A stretch of DNA of 64,000 bases from Sporofaciens musculi (GCF_009830285.1 NZ_WUQX01000001.1:3782501-3846500); one strand, 5' to 3'. Positions 35,369 to 44,247 are shown, counted from the first letter of the stretch. Notes: a model not told the origin generated them from the sequence alone. Translations and numbers: made by a program.

Positions 35369-36582
35369 ATGCCAGCAACAAAAGAACAGATTCGACAGAT
35401 TATTGCAGATAACAACCTAAACAGCGTAGCTGATGTCTACAGCCTGCTCAGAGACAGCTTCAAGGATATCCTTCAGGAACTCATGGAGGCAGAATTGGAT
35501 GCGTCTCTCGGTTATGAAAAGAATCAGAAAAGAGAGGCTCCTACATCCAATAAGAGAAATGGACATACCCCTAAAACATTGAAGAGTCAGTATGGTGAGT
35601 TCCAGATCGATGTCCCAAGGGACAGGGAAGGGGAATTTGAGCCAAAACTGATCCCAAAATACCAGCGGGATATTTCCGGGATAGAGGAAAAAGTGATATC
35701 CCTCTACGCAAGGGGCATGAGCACAAGAGACATCCATGACCAGATACAAGATCTTTACGGGATGGAACTGTCAGCAGAAATGGTCAGCAAGATCACAGAC
35801 AGGGTCCTGCCGGAAATAAAGGAATGGCAGTCACGTCCGTTGAATCCGATCTATCCTTTTGTGTTCATGGACTGCATCCATTACAAGGTCAGGGAGGATG
35901 GGCGCATCTTAAGCCGGGCGGCTTATATCGTGCTGGGCATCACAGCAGATGGTTACAAAGATATCCTGAGCATCACAGTAGGAGCTAATGAAACGAGCAA
36001 GTTCTGGCTGGGCATGTTAAATGATCTGAAAAACCGCGGTGTACAGGATGTACTGTTCTTCTGCGTGGACGGGCTTCCCGGTTTTAAGGAAGCGATAGGG
36101 GCAGTCTATCCGGATGCCCAGATCCAGAGGTGTGTCATCCATATGCTACGCAATTCTTTCAAATATGTCAATTACAGTGACCTGAAGAAATTTTCCTCAG
36201 ATTTCAAGGCAGTATATAATGCCCCCAATGAAACATCTGCTCTTTCAGAACTGGAAAAGATCAAAGAAAAGTGGGGAAGGAAATACCCCTATGCGATAAG
36301 TAACTGGGAGAATAACTGGGAAGACATCAGTTCCTTCTTTCAGTTTTCAGATGATATCCGGCGTATCATGTATACTACAAATATCATAGAAGGACTGAAC
36401 CGCCAGTATCGGAAAGTGACAAAGACAAAGAGTGTATTCCCCAGCGACAGCGCGTTGGAAAAGATGCTTTATCTTGCCAGTGGAAATGTGATCAAAAATG
36501 GACACAGCGTTACAGAAACTGGGACCAGGTGCTGAACCAGCTGATCGTCCTGTACGGGGAGAGGCTTACCCGGTACCTGTAA
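35369..36582 (+). pseudogene. IS256-type transposase, frameshift near the C-terminus
   Basis: The open frame has 388 residues and ends at 36535 with an abnormal tail. DDE-type residues are visible in PFVFMDCIHYKVRE, FFCVDGLPGFKEA and TNIIEGLNRQYRKVTKTK. After GNVIKN the neighbouring frame reads WTQRYRNWDQVLNQLIVLYG and then ERLTRYL with a stop at 36582, which is the normal family end. A single missing A in the AAAAA run near 36493-36499 explains this. Only about 20 residues are affected, so activity may be reduced or lost. The start follows AAAAGGAGG. Confidence 0.88.
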
Positions 36583-36590
36583 AATGAAAA

Positions 36591-36723
36591 GCCGGAACGA
36601 CATATCGCATCAAAACGTTCCGGCCTTATTTCATCGGCATTAGCAGTATTGCCAGAAATTCCCGGTCTTATTCCGGAGGCCGGGTGTGGGCAGAGCCCAC
36701 GGAAAGAGTTTCTGCTGCTAATG
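36591..36723 (+). ncRNA. Structured 3' tail of the IS256-type element
   Basis: A hairpin GCCGGAACG/CGTTCCGGC (36591-36624) followed by TTATTT resembles a terminator. The next 86 bases fold into one branched unit: CATTAGCAG pairs with CTGCTAATG (36638-36646 with 36715-36723), CAGAAA pairs with TTTCTG just inside it, and two hairpins, CCCGG/CCGGG and TGGGC-AGA-GCCCA, fill the loop. Several nested perfect stems are more than an ordinary IS tail needs. It could be a regulatory RNA of the element. There is no coding frame. Confidence 0.5.
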
Positions 36724-36931
36724 TCTGATTGGTGTGCCAAAAATCAATAAATATGTATAAAACCTGACTATCTGGTAATACTATTATCATAAAAAGAATT
36801 CGACAACATAAAAGTAATGATATTCGACAGCAGATTTCTACATATCTGATTCCTACCAGTAAAGATTATTTCTCCAAAGACACAAGATTATTTACAGTCT
36901 CAATGATAATTATACACCATTTCTCATCATA

Positions 36932-37699
36932 CTAACATTTCTTATAATGACCGCTTCCTTTAAATTCTATAATTCCTTTATCTCTTAAAATTTGCAGTTG
37001 TTGCCTTATTTTATCCTTGATATAATGATTCTCCGGATGTTTTAATGCCAAGCTTTCTACAAAATGATATATCTGATTCAATGTAAATTCATCCCCATCT
37101 ATTTTATTAATGCAGTTTAATATATCAATTATCCATCCTCTTGCATCTATTTTAAATTGCTTTATAAAAATTGTTTTCTTAACATTTGCAATAATACTGT
37201 CAATGGGCTGCTCAATTTCATCCTTGATGATGTATATTCTTCCCTCGCAAGGAATCTGTCTTAAGACGATATTACACCCTACCCACCCTGCTCGTCTCGC
37301 TGTATCAGCTAACGGATTCCTCTTTTCTATTATACTTGGCACAAAGAAATGCTTTGGAACCATTATAAAATTTTTCACTTTAAGATCTTCTTTTCCATAA
37401 TGCAAAAAAAAGAAATTTGGATTGTTAATAGAGTTAATTCTCTCTATCATTGTGTCATATGCCCCACCTGCAATCTTGTTATTAATAGAAGCCTTTTTAC
37501 TTTTCAATTCATATTCTTCTAAACAATTCGGACAATAAAAATCTGCCACAGGCCTATTATTCTCAAATTGTCTTATATATGTATTTCCACAATATGGACA
37601 AAATAAATTGTTATTCACCCAAGATTCTGTAATAACTCGTATCTTTTGCGCATTACTATGATATTCCCAGGCAACTCTATCATCCATTTGCAAATTCAT
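36932..37699 (-). CDS. DpnI-like methyl-directed restriction endonuclease
   Basis: The protein has 255 residues from ATG 37699; DpnI has 254. From memory of DpnI, several blocks agree closely: a zinc-finger region CPYCGN...CPNCLEEYELKSKK, the segment NRPVADFYCPNC with its catalytic aspartate, NNPNFFFLHYGKE, TARRAGWVGCNI, and at the C-terminal winged helix IRQQLQILRDKGIIEFKGSG. DpnI cuts GATC only when the adenine is methylated, so it attacks DNA from Dam-positive donors and needs no cognate methylase. It stands alone next to an IS256-type element, with neither a dpnC/dpnD-type partner nor a Dam gene seen here. Confidence 0.93.
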   Translation of the reverse strand: MNLQMDDRVAWEYHSNAQKIRVITESWVNNNLFCPYCGNTYIRQFENNRPVADFYCPNCLEEYELKSKKASINNKIAGGAYDTMIERINSINNPNFFFLHYGKEDLKVKNFIMVPKHFFVPSIIEKRNPLADTARRAGWVGCNIVLRQIPCEGRIYIIKDEIEQPIDSIIANVKKTIFIKQFKIDARGWIIDILNCINKIDGDEFTLNQIYHFVESLALKHPENHYIKDKIRQQLQILRDKGIIEFKGSGHYKKC

Positions 37700-38032
37700 A
37701 TTTTTACACCATCTACCTTTCACACTCTATCTAAAACCAATATAAATATATCACATTACCCTCATAAAAAAGAGGTAAGAAAAGGGAAATAGGAATCTTT
37801 CATTCTGTAACAATAAAAATAGCATTGCAGTACTTTTTCACAAACACACAGACACTATATAAGCCAAGAAATGGCTAATCAGACATGGAACAGCCGCTTC
37901 TCCCTTTTCACTCATTTTATTTTAATCATCCCATTCAAAATATGATTTATGTCCGTCAAAACAATTCGGATTCCTCTTTTATTTAGCCTGATCACCTTTC
38001 TCACAATACCTTTTATTTCTGCTGACAGTTTA
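37700..38032. other. AT-rich spacer without a recognised gene
   Basis: About 330 bp upstream of the DpnI-like gene. I see poly-A/T tracts and short frames without ribosome sites, and no clear terminator or coding signal. The promoter of the DpnI-like gene is probably in the left part. Confidence 0.5.
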
Positions 38033-38215
38033 TCATTTAAAGAGATTCCTTTCTATTACCTGTCTCTGCCTCTTTTGCAGAAGAAAATCACCCACCATTT
38101 CATAAAAACTTCTTTGTTCTTCTGTTTCGGCCTCCAATACAAGCTGTAAAGTGTCTTCCGGCTGCAATTTTTGTATATCCTCATAGATTTTTTCATATTT
38201 TTTAACATCACACAT
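38033..38215 (-). CDS. Hypothetical 60-residue protein
   Basis: The protein starts MCDVKKYEKIYEDIQKLQPE and continues with a helical, Glu/Gln-rich sequence ending in KRQRQVIERNLFK. The start at 38215 has a strong GGAGGTGAT site, so translation is likely despite the small size. I do not recognise a function. The gene lies downstream of the DUF4160/DUF2442 pair but is separated from it by a terminator-like hairpin. Confidence 0.6.
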   Translation of the reverse strand: MCDVKKYEKIYEDIQKLQPEDTLQLVLEAETEEQRSFYEMVGDFLLQKRQRQVIERNLFK

Positions 38216-38280
38216 AATATCACCTCCATAGTACGTTGCATTTATTATACCCCTAATCACCTGAAAAGTTAAGATAAAAA

Positions 38281-38302
38281 CTCCGCAGGATAACCTGCGG
38301 AG
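38281..38302. terminator. Hairpin upstream of the 60-residue gene
   Basis: CTCCGCAGG and CCTGCGGAG form a 9-bp stem around ATAA, with A-rich sequence on the left side (T-rich on the minus strand). It probably ends transcription coming from the DUF2442 gene. Confidence 0.65.
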
Positions 38303-38455
38303 TCCATATTCTTGCATCTGTATAATTGTTCTGCTTATCTCTTACATAATTTCAAAGCCTTATTTTCCGGCATTTTCAAGGAATGTGTCAGTTACCTGTC
38401 ACTTACCCGTATGATTTCATAGCGCCACATACTATCCACTCAAGTATTCTATGCT

Positions 38456-38731
38456 CTATGCAATGGCATCTTTGGCAAGCGGCAGTGCATACAATGTGTC
38501 CGGATCAATATCAAGACATGTTGTATTATCCCAATTTCCACTGATATCCCAAGCAAGTGTATCATTCATTACGGTACACCTGTCCATAAATAATTCAACA
38601 TCCTTTAAGCAGCAAAAAGCCTCTTTCTCAATCATCTGTAACATATCATAATATACAATTTTTCCATCTTCAAAATATACATATACCGAGTAATCCCGCA
38701 TTGGTATCACCTGTACCACCTTTGGAAACAT
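38456..38731 (-). CDS. DUF2442 domain protein
   Basis: The protein has 91 residues: MFPKVVQVIPMRDYSVYVYF, then EDGKIVYYDMLQMIEK, and NDTLAWDISGNWDNTTCLDI near the end. This matches the DUF2442 pattern. It follows the DUF4160 gene by 13 bp on the same strand. Pairs of these two families are recurrent and have been proposed as toxin-antitoxin-like, but I see no direct proof of toxicity. Confidence 0.85.
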   Translation of the reverse strand: MFPKVVQVIPMRDYSVYVYFEDGKIVYYDMLQMIEKEAFCCLKDVELFMDRCTVMNDTLAWDISGNWDNTTCLDIDPDTLYALPLAKDAIA

Positions 38732-38744
38732 ACCATCACCTCCG

Positions 38745-39005
38745 TTACACCAATGGATTAATTCTGTTCAAAGGTTTCCCATCCTTCGATAGTTCCCAAT
38801 TCTGCATCAATTCATCCTGATGCAGAACACACCATGCCAAAATCAATTTTAACTGTCTTGACGGCAGTGCTCCCTTTATCACTCTTGCTTCATCAATTCC
38901 AATAATTGCTTTATTCCCATTATATTCAGCATGAAAATGCGGCGGGTTATGGTCGTCATAATACATGGTCACTCGTATCCCATAAAACAATGAAATTTCC
39001 GGCAT
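38745..39005 (-). CDS. DUF4160 domain protein
   Basis: The protein has 86 residues, starting MPEISLFYGIRVTMYYDDHN, then PPHFHAEYNGNKAIIGIDEA, the DUF4160 hallmark with its histidine pair. I chose the ATG at 39005 because GGAGGA lies 7 bp upstream; the frame extends further upstream without support. It forms a two-gene operon with the DUF2442 gene 13 bp downstream. Confidence 0.85.
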   Translation of the reverse strand: MPEISLFYGIRVTMYYDDHNPPHFHAEYNGNKAIIGIDEARVIKGALPSRQLKLILAWCVLHQDELMQNWELSKDGKPLNRINPLV

Positions 39006-39219
39006 TTCTTGTTCCTCCATTCTTTCCGATTCTAAAATAAATATACCACAGTTTATTCTATAAAAAAACCCACAAACAAAATCTGTCTGTGGGTTTTCCA
39101 TATCTTTTCTGTTCGTAAAAGATTGCTTATCTCTTACATAATTGTGTACCCTTGAAAATAAAGGCTTTTCAGCTATATATGGTGTTACAATAGAGTTACG
39201 CTTTACATTTAACCGCTAT

Positions 39220-39749
39220 TTACAGACACTTTCTTTTTCTCTGCTCAAGCATAATTTCTACCTGTCTTTTGTGCTTTTCATACTCTGCCTGTAATGCTGC
39301 CCTGCGTAAAGCGATATACTCCACCGTAGAAGTAAACCCATGCTCATTGAATTTATTCATACTGTTTCTATATGCCCCGGCTTCCACAATATCAAATTTT
39401 TCTAATAATTCACGCTTTGCCTTGCCTATCCGTAACCGCCGCAGTCCTTTTCCTTTATCTGGCGTATTCTGTCTATGGTTACGCCCTGTTCTCTGGCTAC
39501 TGCTGCCATTGTCCGATTATTTATGAATATCTCTTTTATTATGCTGTTCTCTCTGTCGGTTGTGTAACGCTCCACAATACCCCATAATCCGAAGTAGGCT
39601 TCCTGTAATAAATCCTCCATAGGCTCATAGGCGGTATATGGCTTTATGAATTTCTTAATCAATGGCAGATTGCTTTCATACAGTAATTGCATAGAATCCG
39701 TTACAGAATAACCGTTCCTAATTTCAGAAACAATTTGCTCATTCGTCAT
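39220..39749 (-). pseudogene. Sigma-70-like factor, internal deletion and frameshift
   Basis: The start MTNEQIVSEIRNGYSVTDSM resembles the region 2 entry of a mobile-element sigma factor. Then the text jumps from YEPMEDLLQEAYFGLWGIVE directly to NSIIKEIFINNRTMAAVARE, which is a region 4 helix-turn-helix, so the middle is missing in frame. After IRQIKEK the frame breaks. The neighbouring frame continues LRRLRIGKAKRELLEKFDIV and ends at 39220. One missing G (AAGGACTG for AAGGGACTG, near 39436-39442) explains the break. It is not expected to be functional. Confidence 0.8.
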
Positions 39750-40037
39750 TGCAATGCACCTACCCATTTGCTATAATTTCAGTAGATGCAGGATATAAAG
39801 AGAAGTCAGCCCACAAAAGCAACGACTTCTCTTCTATTTTATCACAAAACCGCCTTTTTGAAAATTTTAAAATATTTCAGAATGGCAACAAGACTAAGTC
39901 TTTTTGAAAATGCCCGGCAGAAAAAGGCACTAACTACCCCTATGCGACGTTTCCCTATAAGACTCCCACGGCATGATATTTAATGCAAAACAAAAGGGTA
40001 TCTATGTAGCCGATATCCTCAATAGGTTTATGTGTTA

Positions 40038-40748
40038 TTAGGCTATTTCTTCTTTCAATTCTTTCTTGTATTTGTAGTATGTTCCTTTTGATGTGTTATG
40101 CAAATATTCCCTCAATATCTTAGCATCGGAATACTTACCGTCAAAATCCTTTGATAAATCCCTTATAGTTTGCTTTATATGATCTGCTTTATCTGTCTTT
40201 ATATTGCAACTTCCCTCTGGCCTGCCCTGCCTCTTACTTGAAGTAGCCTTACCCTCTGTCACTCGTTTAATAAGAAACTGTCTCTCATGCTCTGCCTGTT
40301 CAAACGCAAGCCGGATATTGTCTTTCAAGTTCTCCTGCTCAAACGCTGCCACAAGTTCCAGTATTCCGTTTATGAGGTTATCCATTTTCTTATTACTGGA
40401 TGATACTTTCTCTATATGCTTTTGTGTCCGGCGTTTGTATTCGTCTGTATCTATATGCCGCTCTTTCAGAAACACAAGGGAAATACCCTTACTCAAAAAT
40501 TCCATATACAGAGAAAAGCCTTCATCAGCATTTCTTGACATTCTACTGACCTCATCAAATATTATTGTATCTCCCGGCTTTACCTTATTCAGCAGTTTTT
40601 TAAACTCTGCCCTGTTATCTATGTCTTTGCCAGATTGCTTTTCGGATATAATGATTGCATCCCCATTGAATCCTATAATATTGTTTATCTGCCTTTCTAC
40701 TTTCTGTTGGATTGTAGAAACTCTTACATAACCGTATATTTTACACAT
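40038..40748 (-). CDS. Serine recombinase (resolvase/invertase family)
   Basis: The protein has 236 residues. The catalytic serine is Ser 11 in YGYVRVSTIQQKVERQ, and the partner arginines are in IIFDEVSRMSRNADEGFSLY. A helical arm and a C-terminal DNA-binding segment (DAKILREYLHNTSKGTYYKY) follow. It probably resolves or inverts a mobile-element segment. It is somewhat longer than simple resolvases and lacks the large domain of transposon integrases. It lies in an AT-rich accessory segment with degraded genes. Confidence 0.9.
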   Translation of the reverse strand: MCKIYGYVRVSTIQQKVERQINNIIGFNGDAIIISEKQSGKDIDNRAEFKKLLNKVKPGDTIIFDEVSRMSRNADEGFSLYMEFLSKGISLVFLKERHIDTDEYKRRTQKHIEKVSSSNKKMDNLINGILELVAAFEQENLKDNIRLAFEQAEHERQFLIKRVTEGKATSSKRQGRPEGSCNIKTDKADHIKQTIRDLSKDFDGKYSDAKILREYLHNTSKGTYYKYKKELKEEIA

Positions 40749-40970
40749 AAGCCGTTCCCTCTCATTCCCTAAAATAGTCCAAAAATAATTATAAATAAAT
40801 TTATACCAAAATCATACTTGTTGTTGCTGTTATTGTCAACAGAAAATGGTATAATTTAATTAATAATATTTTTAGACTATTCAAAAGAAAAATAATACAT
40901 GTGGGGAATCTGGGAATTGTCATAAAAGAAAGAATATGATAGAATATCAGAGAGGAACAAGCGAAAATAA
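40749..40970. other. AT-rich spacer upstream of the serine recombinase
   Basis: About 220 bp with long A/T tracts and no coding signal. It should contain the recombinase promoter and perhaps its crossover (res) site, but I could not define repeats convincingly. Confidence 0.4.
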
Positions 40971-41011
40971 ATAAGCCTACCTTGTCACTTGGCTGGTGAA
41001 GGTAGGCTTAT
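40971..41011. terminator. 13-bp stem terminator
   Basis: ATAAGCCTACCTT pairs perfectly with AAGGTAGGCTTAT around a 15-base loop. On the minus strand TTATTTATTTTC follows, typical of a terminator. It ends the unit containing the broken gene at 41108-41448. Confidence 0.75.
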
Positions 41012-41107
41012 AACCTAGTCGGAGGTCAACCACTTTGTGGGCGGTTGTTTCCTCTTTTGTATCTATAATATAGCATAATCCCCAGATAAATTCAAGAATA
41101 AATTCCG

Positions 41108-41448
41108 TTAATGCAAACCGTTTGGGAAGTAATAGACTGCTGCCCTCTGTGGCTCTACAGGCTTGAAATACTCGTCCGGGTTTTCTCCGGCTTCTATCAA
41201 TTCCTGTCTGCATTGCTCTATCCGCTGTAAAAGTTCTTCCCGGTTATCGCCACCACATCATCTAAAGAGAAATACTCATGCTCATTAAATGCAAATGCAA
41301 GGCTCATTCTCAAACCGCTGTAAATAACTTCTAATGACAAATCATAGTTCTGTATACCATCATCTATAATCGGTTCTAATTCGGCTCTGGTAACGCCATA
41401 TTTGCCATAATTCGCAAGCAAATTATCTATAAGTGTGTCCTTATCCAT
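41108..41448 (-). pseudogene. Mobile-element hypothetical protein, frameshifted
   Basis: The first frame runs MDKDTLIDNLLANYGKYGVT and ends early after SLDDVVAITGKNFYSG. The neighbouring frame then reads REELLQRIEQCRQELIEAGE, then NPDEYFKPVEPQRAAVYYFP and NGLH with a stop at 41108. The switch occurs near 41238-41247 around ACCGGGAAG, so bases have been lost. Similar short proteins occur in Clostridia conjugative elements; the role is unknown. Confidence 0.75.
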
Positions 41449-41472
41449 AATGTGATCTACCTCGTTTTCTCT

Positions 41473-41751
41473 TTATCGTCCAAACAGAGCCATATTTTCA
41501 GCTATCGCCTTATGCCTTGCCCTTATGTCTGGAATTGCCAAAATTTCACTGCGTTTTTTCTTTTCTTCTTCTAACCACTTAATATATTGCTTTTTCGCTG
41601 GATTTTTACGTCCAAAACCCGCTCCCATCTGTTCAGCATAATAGGCATATCTTTCAGGATTGTTTCGCCTGAATTTAAAAAGTATACTATTTTCCCCACA
41701 TCTTAACGCTTTTATAAAATCCTCATAGCTTGTAATCTTCTTTTCGCCCAT
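41473..41751 (-). CDS. Hypothetical mobile-element protein with 5' side cut by IS3 copy 1
   Basis: The protein has 92 residues, charged and helical (MGEKKITSYEDFIKALRCGE... to ENMALFGR). I do not recognise a domain. Its ATG lies only 9 bp from the end of IS3 copy 1, so the native ribosome site and promoter are gone. It is probably silent or expressed from the IS end. Confidence 0.55.
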   Translation of the reverse strand: MGEKKITSYEDFIKALRCGENSILFKFRRNNPERYAYYAEQMGAGFGRKNPAKKQYIKWLEEEKKKRSEILAIPDIRARHKAIAENMALFGR

Positions 41752-41839
41752 TGTATCTACTGGTGTTAGTATATAAGTGTGGACAGGAAAAGTTGAACAA
41801 CCTATACTATCAAGTGAAAAAGCAAAGGAGATGTTTTAC

Positions 41840-42118
41840 ATGGCGAAAAACCAGAAATCTTACACTCCGGAATTCAAGCAGCAGATCGTGGATCTGTATA
41901 ATGCCGGAGGAACCTCGTATCCGCAACTGGAGCGTGAATATGGCGTAAATCGAAGCACACTCAGCAACTGGGTAAAACAGCTCTCCCCCATCAAAGTATC
42001 CGGGGAGGAGACGGTCACCCTTAAGGAGTATAAGGCTCTCCAGAAAGAAATCCAACGCCTTAAGATTGAGAATGAAATATTAAAAAAAGCGACCGCCTTA
42101 TTCGCGAAAGAACTATAG
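41840..42118 (+). CDS. IS3-family transposase OrfA (copy 1)
   Basis: The protein has 92 residues with a helix-turn-helix (EREYGVNRSTLSNWVKQLSP) and a C-terminal leucine-zipper-like helix (LQKEIQRLKIENEILKKATA). The start at 41840 has AAAGGAG upstream. Near its end, A AAA AAA G (42082-42089) is a classic slippery site: a -1 shift there joins OrfA to the OrfB frame, which is open from 42085. OrfA is the DNA-binding part of the fused transposase. Confidence 0.9.
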   Translation: MAKNQKSYTPEFKQQIVDLYNAGGTSYPQLEREYGVNRSTLSNWVKQLSPIKVSGEETVTLKEYKALQKEIQRLKIENEILKKATALFAKEL

Positions 42119-42270
42119 CCGAGATTGTTTCCTTTATCCAGAACAACTTAACCCGCTACTGTGTATCTCAGCTTTGCAGCGCTCTGAAATTCCCAAGGAG
42201 TACCTATTACAAGGCTCTGGTTTGTGTACCCTCGAATAAGCAGAAGGCATATGCGGAATTCGGCAGGAAA

Positions 42271-42993
42271 GTGAAACAGGCATATGATGACTCAAAACAA
42301 AGGTATGGGGCTGTCAAAATATGCCGTGTGCTGAATGATAATGGTACACCTTGCAGCGTCAAGAGGGTGCAGAGGCATATGGCAGAGCAGGGACTGCGCT
42401 CTATCGTAGTAAAGAAGTACAATCATCATGCCAACCATGGCAGCATCCCGGAGGATAAGAAAAATATCCTGAGGCGTGATTTTGGGACGGAGACCATCAA
42501 CCAGAAATGGTGTACGGATATCACTTACATCCATGTACAGAAAGAAGGATGGACCTATCTGGCTTCTGTCATGGATCTGTGCAGCCGAAAGATTATAGGG
42601 TATGCCTATGGCACATCTATGACGGCGGAACTGGCGGTTAAAGCGGTAGAAAACGCATGCCTGAATGTCAGGGATACCGAGGGGATCATCCTTCATAGTG
42701 ATCTTGGAAGTCAGTATACGAGCCAGACATTTGAAGACTGCCTGGGCAGTAAAGGAATCCTGCATTCATTTAGTCGTAAGGGAAATCCATACGATAATGC
42801 CTGTATGGAATCTTTCCATTCCGTACTGAAAAAGGAAGAAATCTATCTTCATACTTACCAGGATTTAAAGGAAGCTCGCAGAGCAATCTTTAAATACATA
42901 GAGGGCTGGTATAACCGTAAACGGATCCATAGCTCTATCGGTTATCTGACACCACAGCAAAAGGAGGATGAGGAACTCAAAAAAGCAGCATAA
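42271..42993 (+). CDS. IS3-family transposase OrfB, DDE integrase (copy 1)
   Basis: The protein has 240 residues from the internal ATG; the frame is open upstream to 42085 and is probably reached by -1 frameshift from OrfA. The DDE residues are in QKWCTDITYIHVQKEG, ILHSDLGSQYTSQTFED and ACMESFHSVLKKEEIY. The C-terminus KRIHSSIGYLTPQQKEDEEL is typical. This copy has Thr where copies 2 and 3 have Ala in SQ(T/A)FED. It appears intact. Confidence 0.92.
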   Translation: MKQAYDDSKQRYGAVKICRVLNDNGTPCSVKRVQRHMAEQGLRSIVVKKYNHHANHGSIPEDKKNILRRDFGTETINQKWCTDITYIHVQKEGWTYLASVMDLCSRKIIGYAYGTSMTAELAVKAVENACLNVRDTEGIILHSDLGSQYTSQTFEDCLGSKGILHSFSRKGNPYDNACMESFHSVLKKEEIYLHTYQDLKEARRAIFKYIEGWYNRKRIHSSIGYLTPQQKEDEELKKAA

Positions 42994-43033
42994 TCTTTCA
43001 ACTTTTTTTGTCTAAAGTATTGACATAGATCCA

Positions 43034-43508
43034 ATCTGACTTTGAAAAGAAAGCTGTATCCACATTGCGATCTGCTGTTGCTAACAGTAAATGGGTACAG
43101 CTTTCCTGATCTAATCGGTTATTTTTCGCCACATTTGCCACGCACCCCTGACGATGGGGGCACTTCTGGTCTCCGCTGGCGCGGCTGTCATAACTCCGCA
43201 GCGTCGTTTTACTCGTGCGCCGCAGGGTTCCTCCCAAGTCTTTAGGAGGCCGTGAAGAAGTATCTTTAAGCCCCCATGCAGTCACCGCGCCCTGAAGTGC
43301 CATCTCCAGGTTCCAGGCTTACGTTGATCGCTCAAGACAGCCGATTCATCACCTCCTTGGCTTGTCCTTCTTGGCGGCGCGCCTGATTCGCTCATACATG
43401 GGTTATGTACCAGAAATGCCGTCTATTCAGTTGTCAATGTGCCAATGAAGGGGAAAAATTGTCCTTCTAATAGTAGTGAAGAAAACAGCGATATTTTGGC
43501 CATGTAAA
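43034..43508 (-). other. GC-rich segment, conserved element of unknown type
   Basis: This 475-bp region between IS3 copy 1 and the sigma factor is GC-rich and has a weak minus-strand frame of about 90 codons (from 43303, containing GDQKCPHRQGCVANVAKNNR) that runs into the IS. The frame has poor ribosome-site support. Short hairpins such as CCTCC/GGAGG (43229-43250) are present. It may be a structured RNA or a small protein truncated by the IS. I cannot decide. Confidence 0.35.
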
Positions 43509-43931
43509 TTAAACTTTTTCCATTTTCTTGGCCAGATACTTTAAGCCGCGCTTGATGCTCTTATATACCCAGCTGAGATCAACACCATCAGCCTGGGCAA
43601 TTTCCTTGACGGTCATGCCCAGGTAAAACCGGGCATAAATCCACTTGGCCTGTTTGTCCGGTAGCTCCATCACCGCAGCATAGAGCTGATCACGGAGCTG
43701 CTTGTCCTCCAGAATTTCTTCCGGGGTCGGTGGGTACTGCACCACTGCCTTCTCAATGCCATTGTCGCAGTCAAGAGAGTAGTGCGCTTTGTAGTTATAC
43801 ATCTGGCGCAGGTATCGTGCTTCAGCTCGTTTATCTGCCAGGAACACAGCTTGTACTTCATCGGTCACTTCCAAAAAAGTATCTGTTTTATAAATATCGG
43901 GATACAGCTCCCGAAGATTGATTTTCTGCAT
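43509..43931 (-). CDS. Sigma-70-like regulator of a mobile element
   Basis: The protein has 140 residues from ATG 43931, which has GGAGGTACATA before it. The C-terminal region 4 helix-turn-helix is clear: AAVMELPDKQAKWIYARFYL, then GMTVKEIAQADGVDLSWVYK and SIKRGLKYLAKKMEKV. Region 2 is short or absent. Such proteins are common in Tn1549-type conjugative elements and probably steer element genes. A terminator with a T-rich tail lies upstream. Confidence 0.85.
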   Translation of the reverse strand: MQKINLRELYPDIYKTDTFLEVTDEVQAVFLADKRAEARYLRQMYNYKAHYSLDCDNGIEKAVVQYPPTPEEILEDKQLRDQLYAAVMELPDKQAKWIYARFYLGMTVKEIAQADGVDLSWVYKSIKRGLKYLAKKMEKV

Positions 43932-44022
43932 TATGTACCTCCATTTCGGTTCACGGGTCCAGTTGGCGAGTGAGCCGAAATGGGGCGGAGAACGGCACCG
44001 GCACAATTCGGGGCTATTCCAC

Positions 44023-44071
44023 AAAAAACGACAAAAGAAAACGCCAGTCTCCCAAAGCTGGAAACTGGCGT
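44023..44071 (-). terminator. Terminator with a T-rich tail, upstream of the sigma-like gene
   Basis: On the minus strand ACGCCAGT pairs with ACTGGCGT and is followed by TTTTCTTTTGTCGTTTTTT. The same 19-base tail occurs at 60451-60469 after a different hairpin, so it seems conserved in the two mobile modules. Confidence 0.75.
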
Positions 44072-44247
44072 CATATTTATTCCATACCTTCTGATTGCCG
44101 ATTAACCAGTAGGATGCTGCCGGTGGTGGTGCGTAAGAGGTCGCTGCATGAGAAAGGCTTTTTTTGATGAATTACATATTACTGCTCTCATGGCGACTCC
44201 CTTTCTAGGCCGCCAATCTTGGTATCACACTCCTTCGGGCATAATAA

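Larger units (their letters stand above)
35275..36901 (+). mobile_element. IS256-family insertion sequence with 8-bp target duplication
   Basis: The 1627-bp element is flanked by the identical 8-mer AATGATAA at 35267-35274 and 36902-36909, the usual IS256 duplication size. The ends are inverted repeats of about 28 bp that share TTGTGTCTTTGG internally and both begin with G. It encodes one transposase in a frameshifted state and has an unusually long 3' tail (36583-36901) with strong RNA-like folds. Because the duplication is intact, insertion is probably recent. Confidence 0.9.
41761..43033 (+). mobile_element. IS3-family insertion sequence, copy 1
   Basis: This is a 1273-bp element with ends TGGTGTTAGTATATAAG and CATAGATCCA, forming imperfect terminal repeats of about 25 bp. 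It is nearly identical to copies 2 and 3 in this window. The flanking bases (CTAC left, ATCT right) do not match, so no target duplication is seen, unlike copy 2. It encodes OrfA and OrfB. Confidence 0.9.

Noticed and set aside
37949..38149. 66-codon plus-strand frame opposite the 60-residue gene
   Set aside because: It lacks a ribosome site and is largely antisense to the better-supported minus-strand gene.
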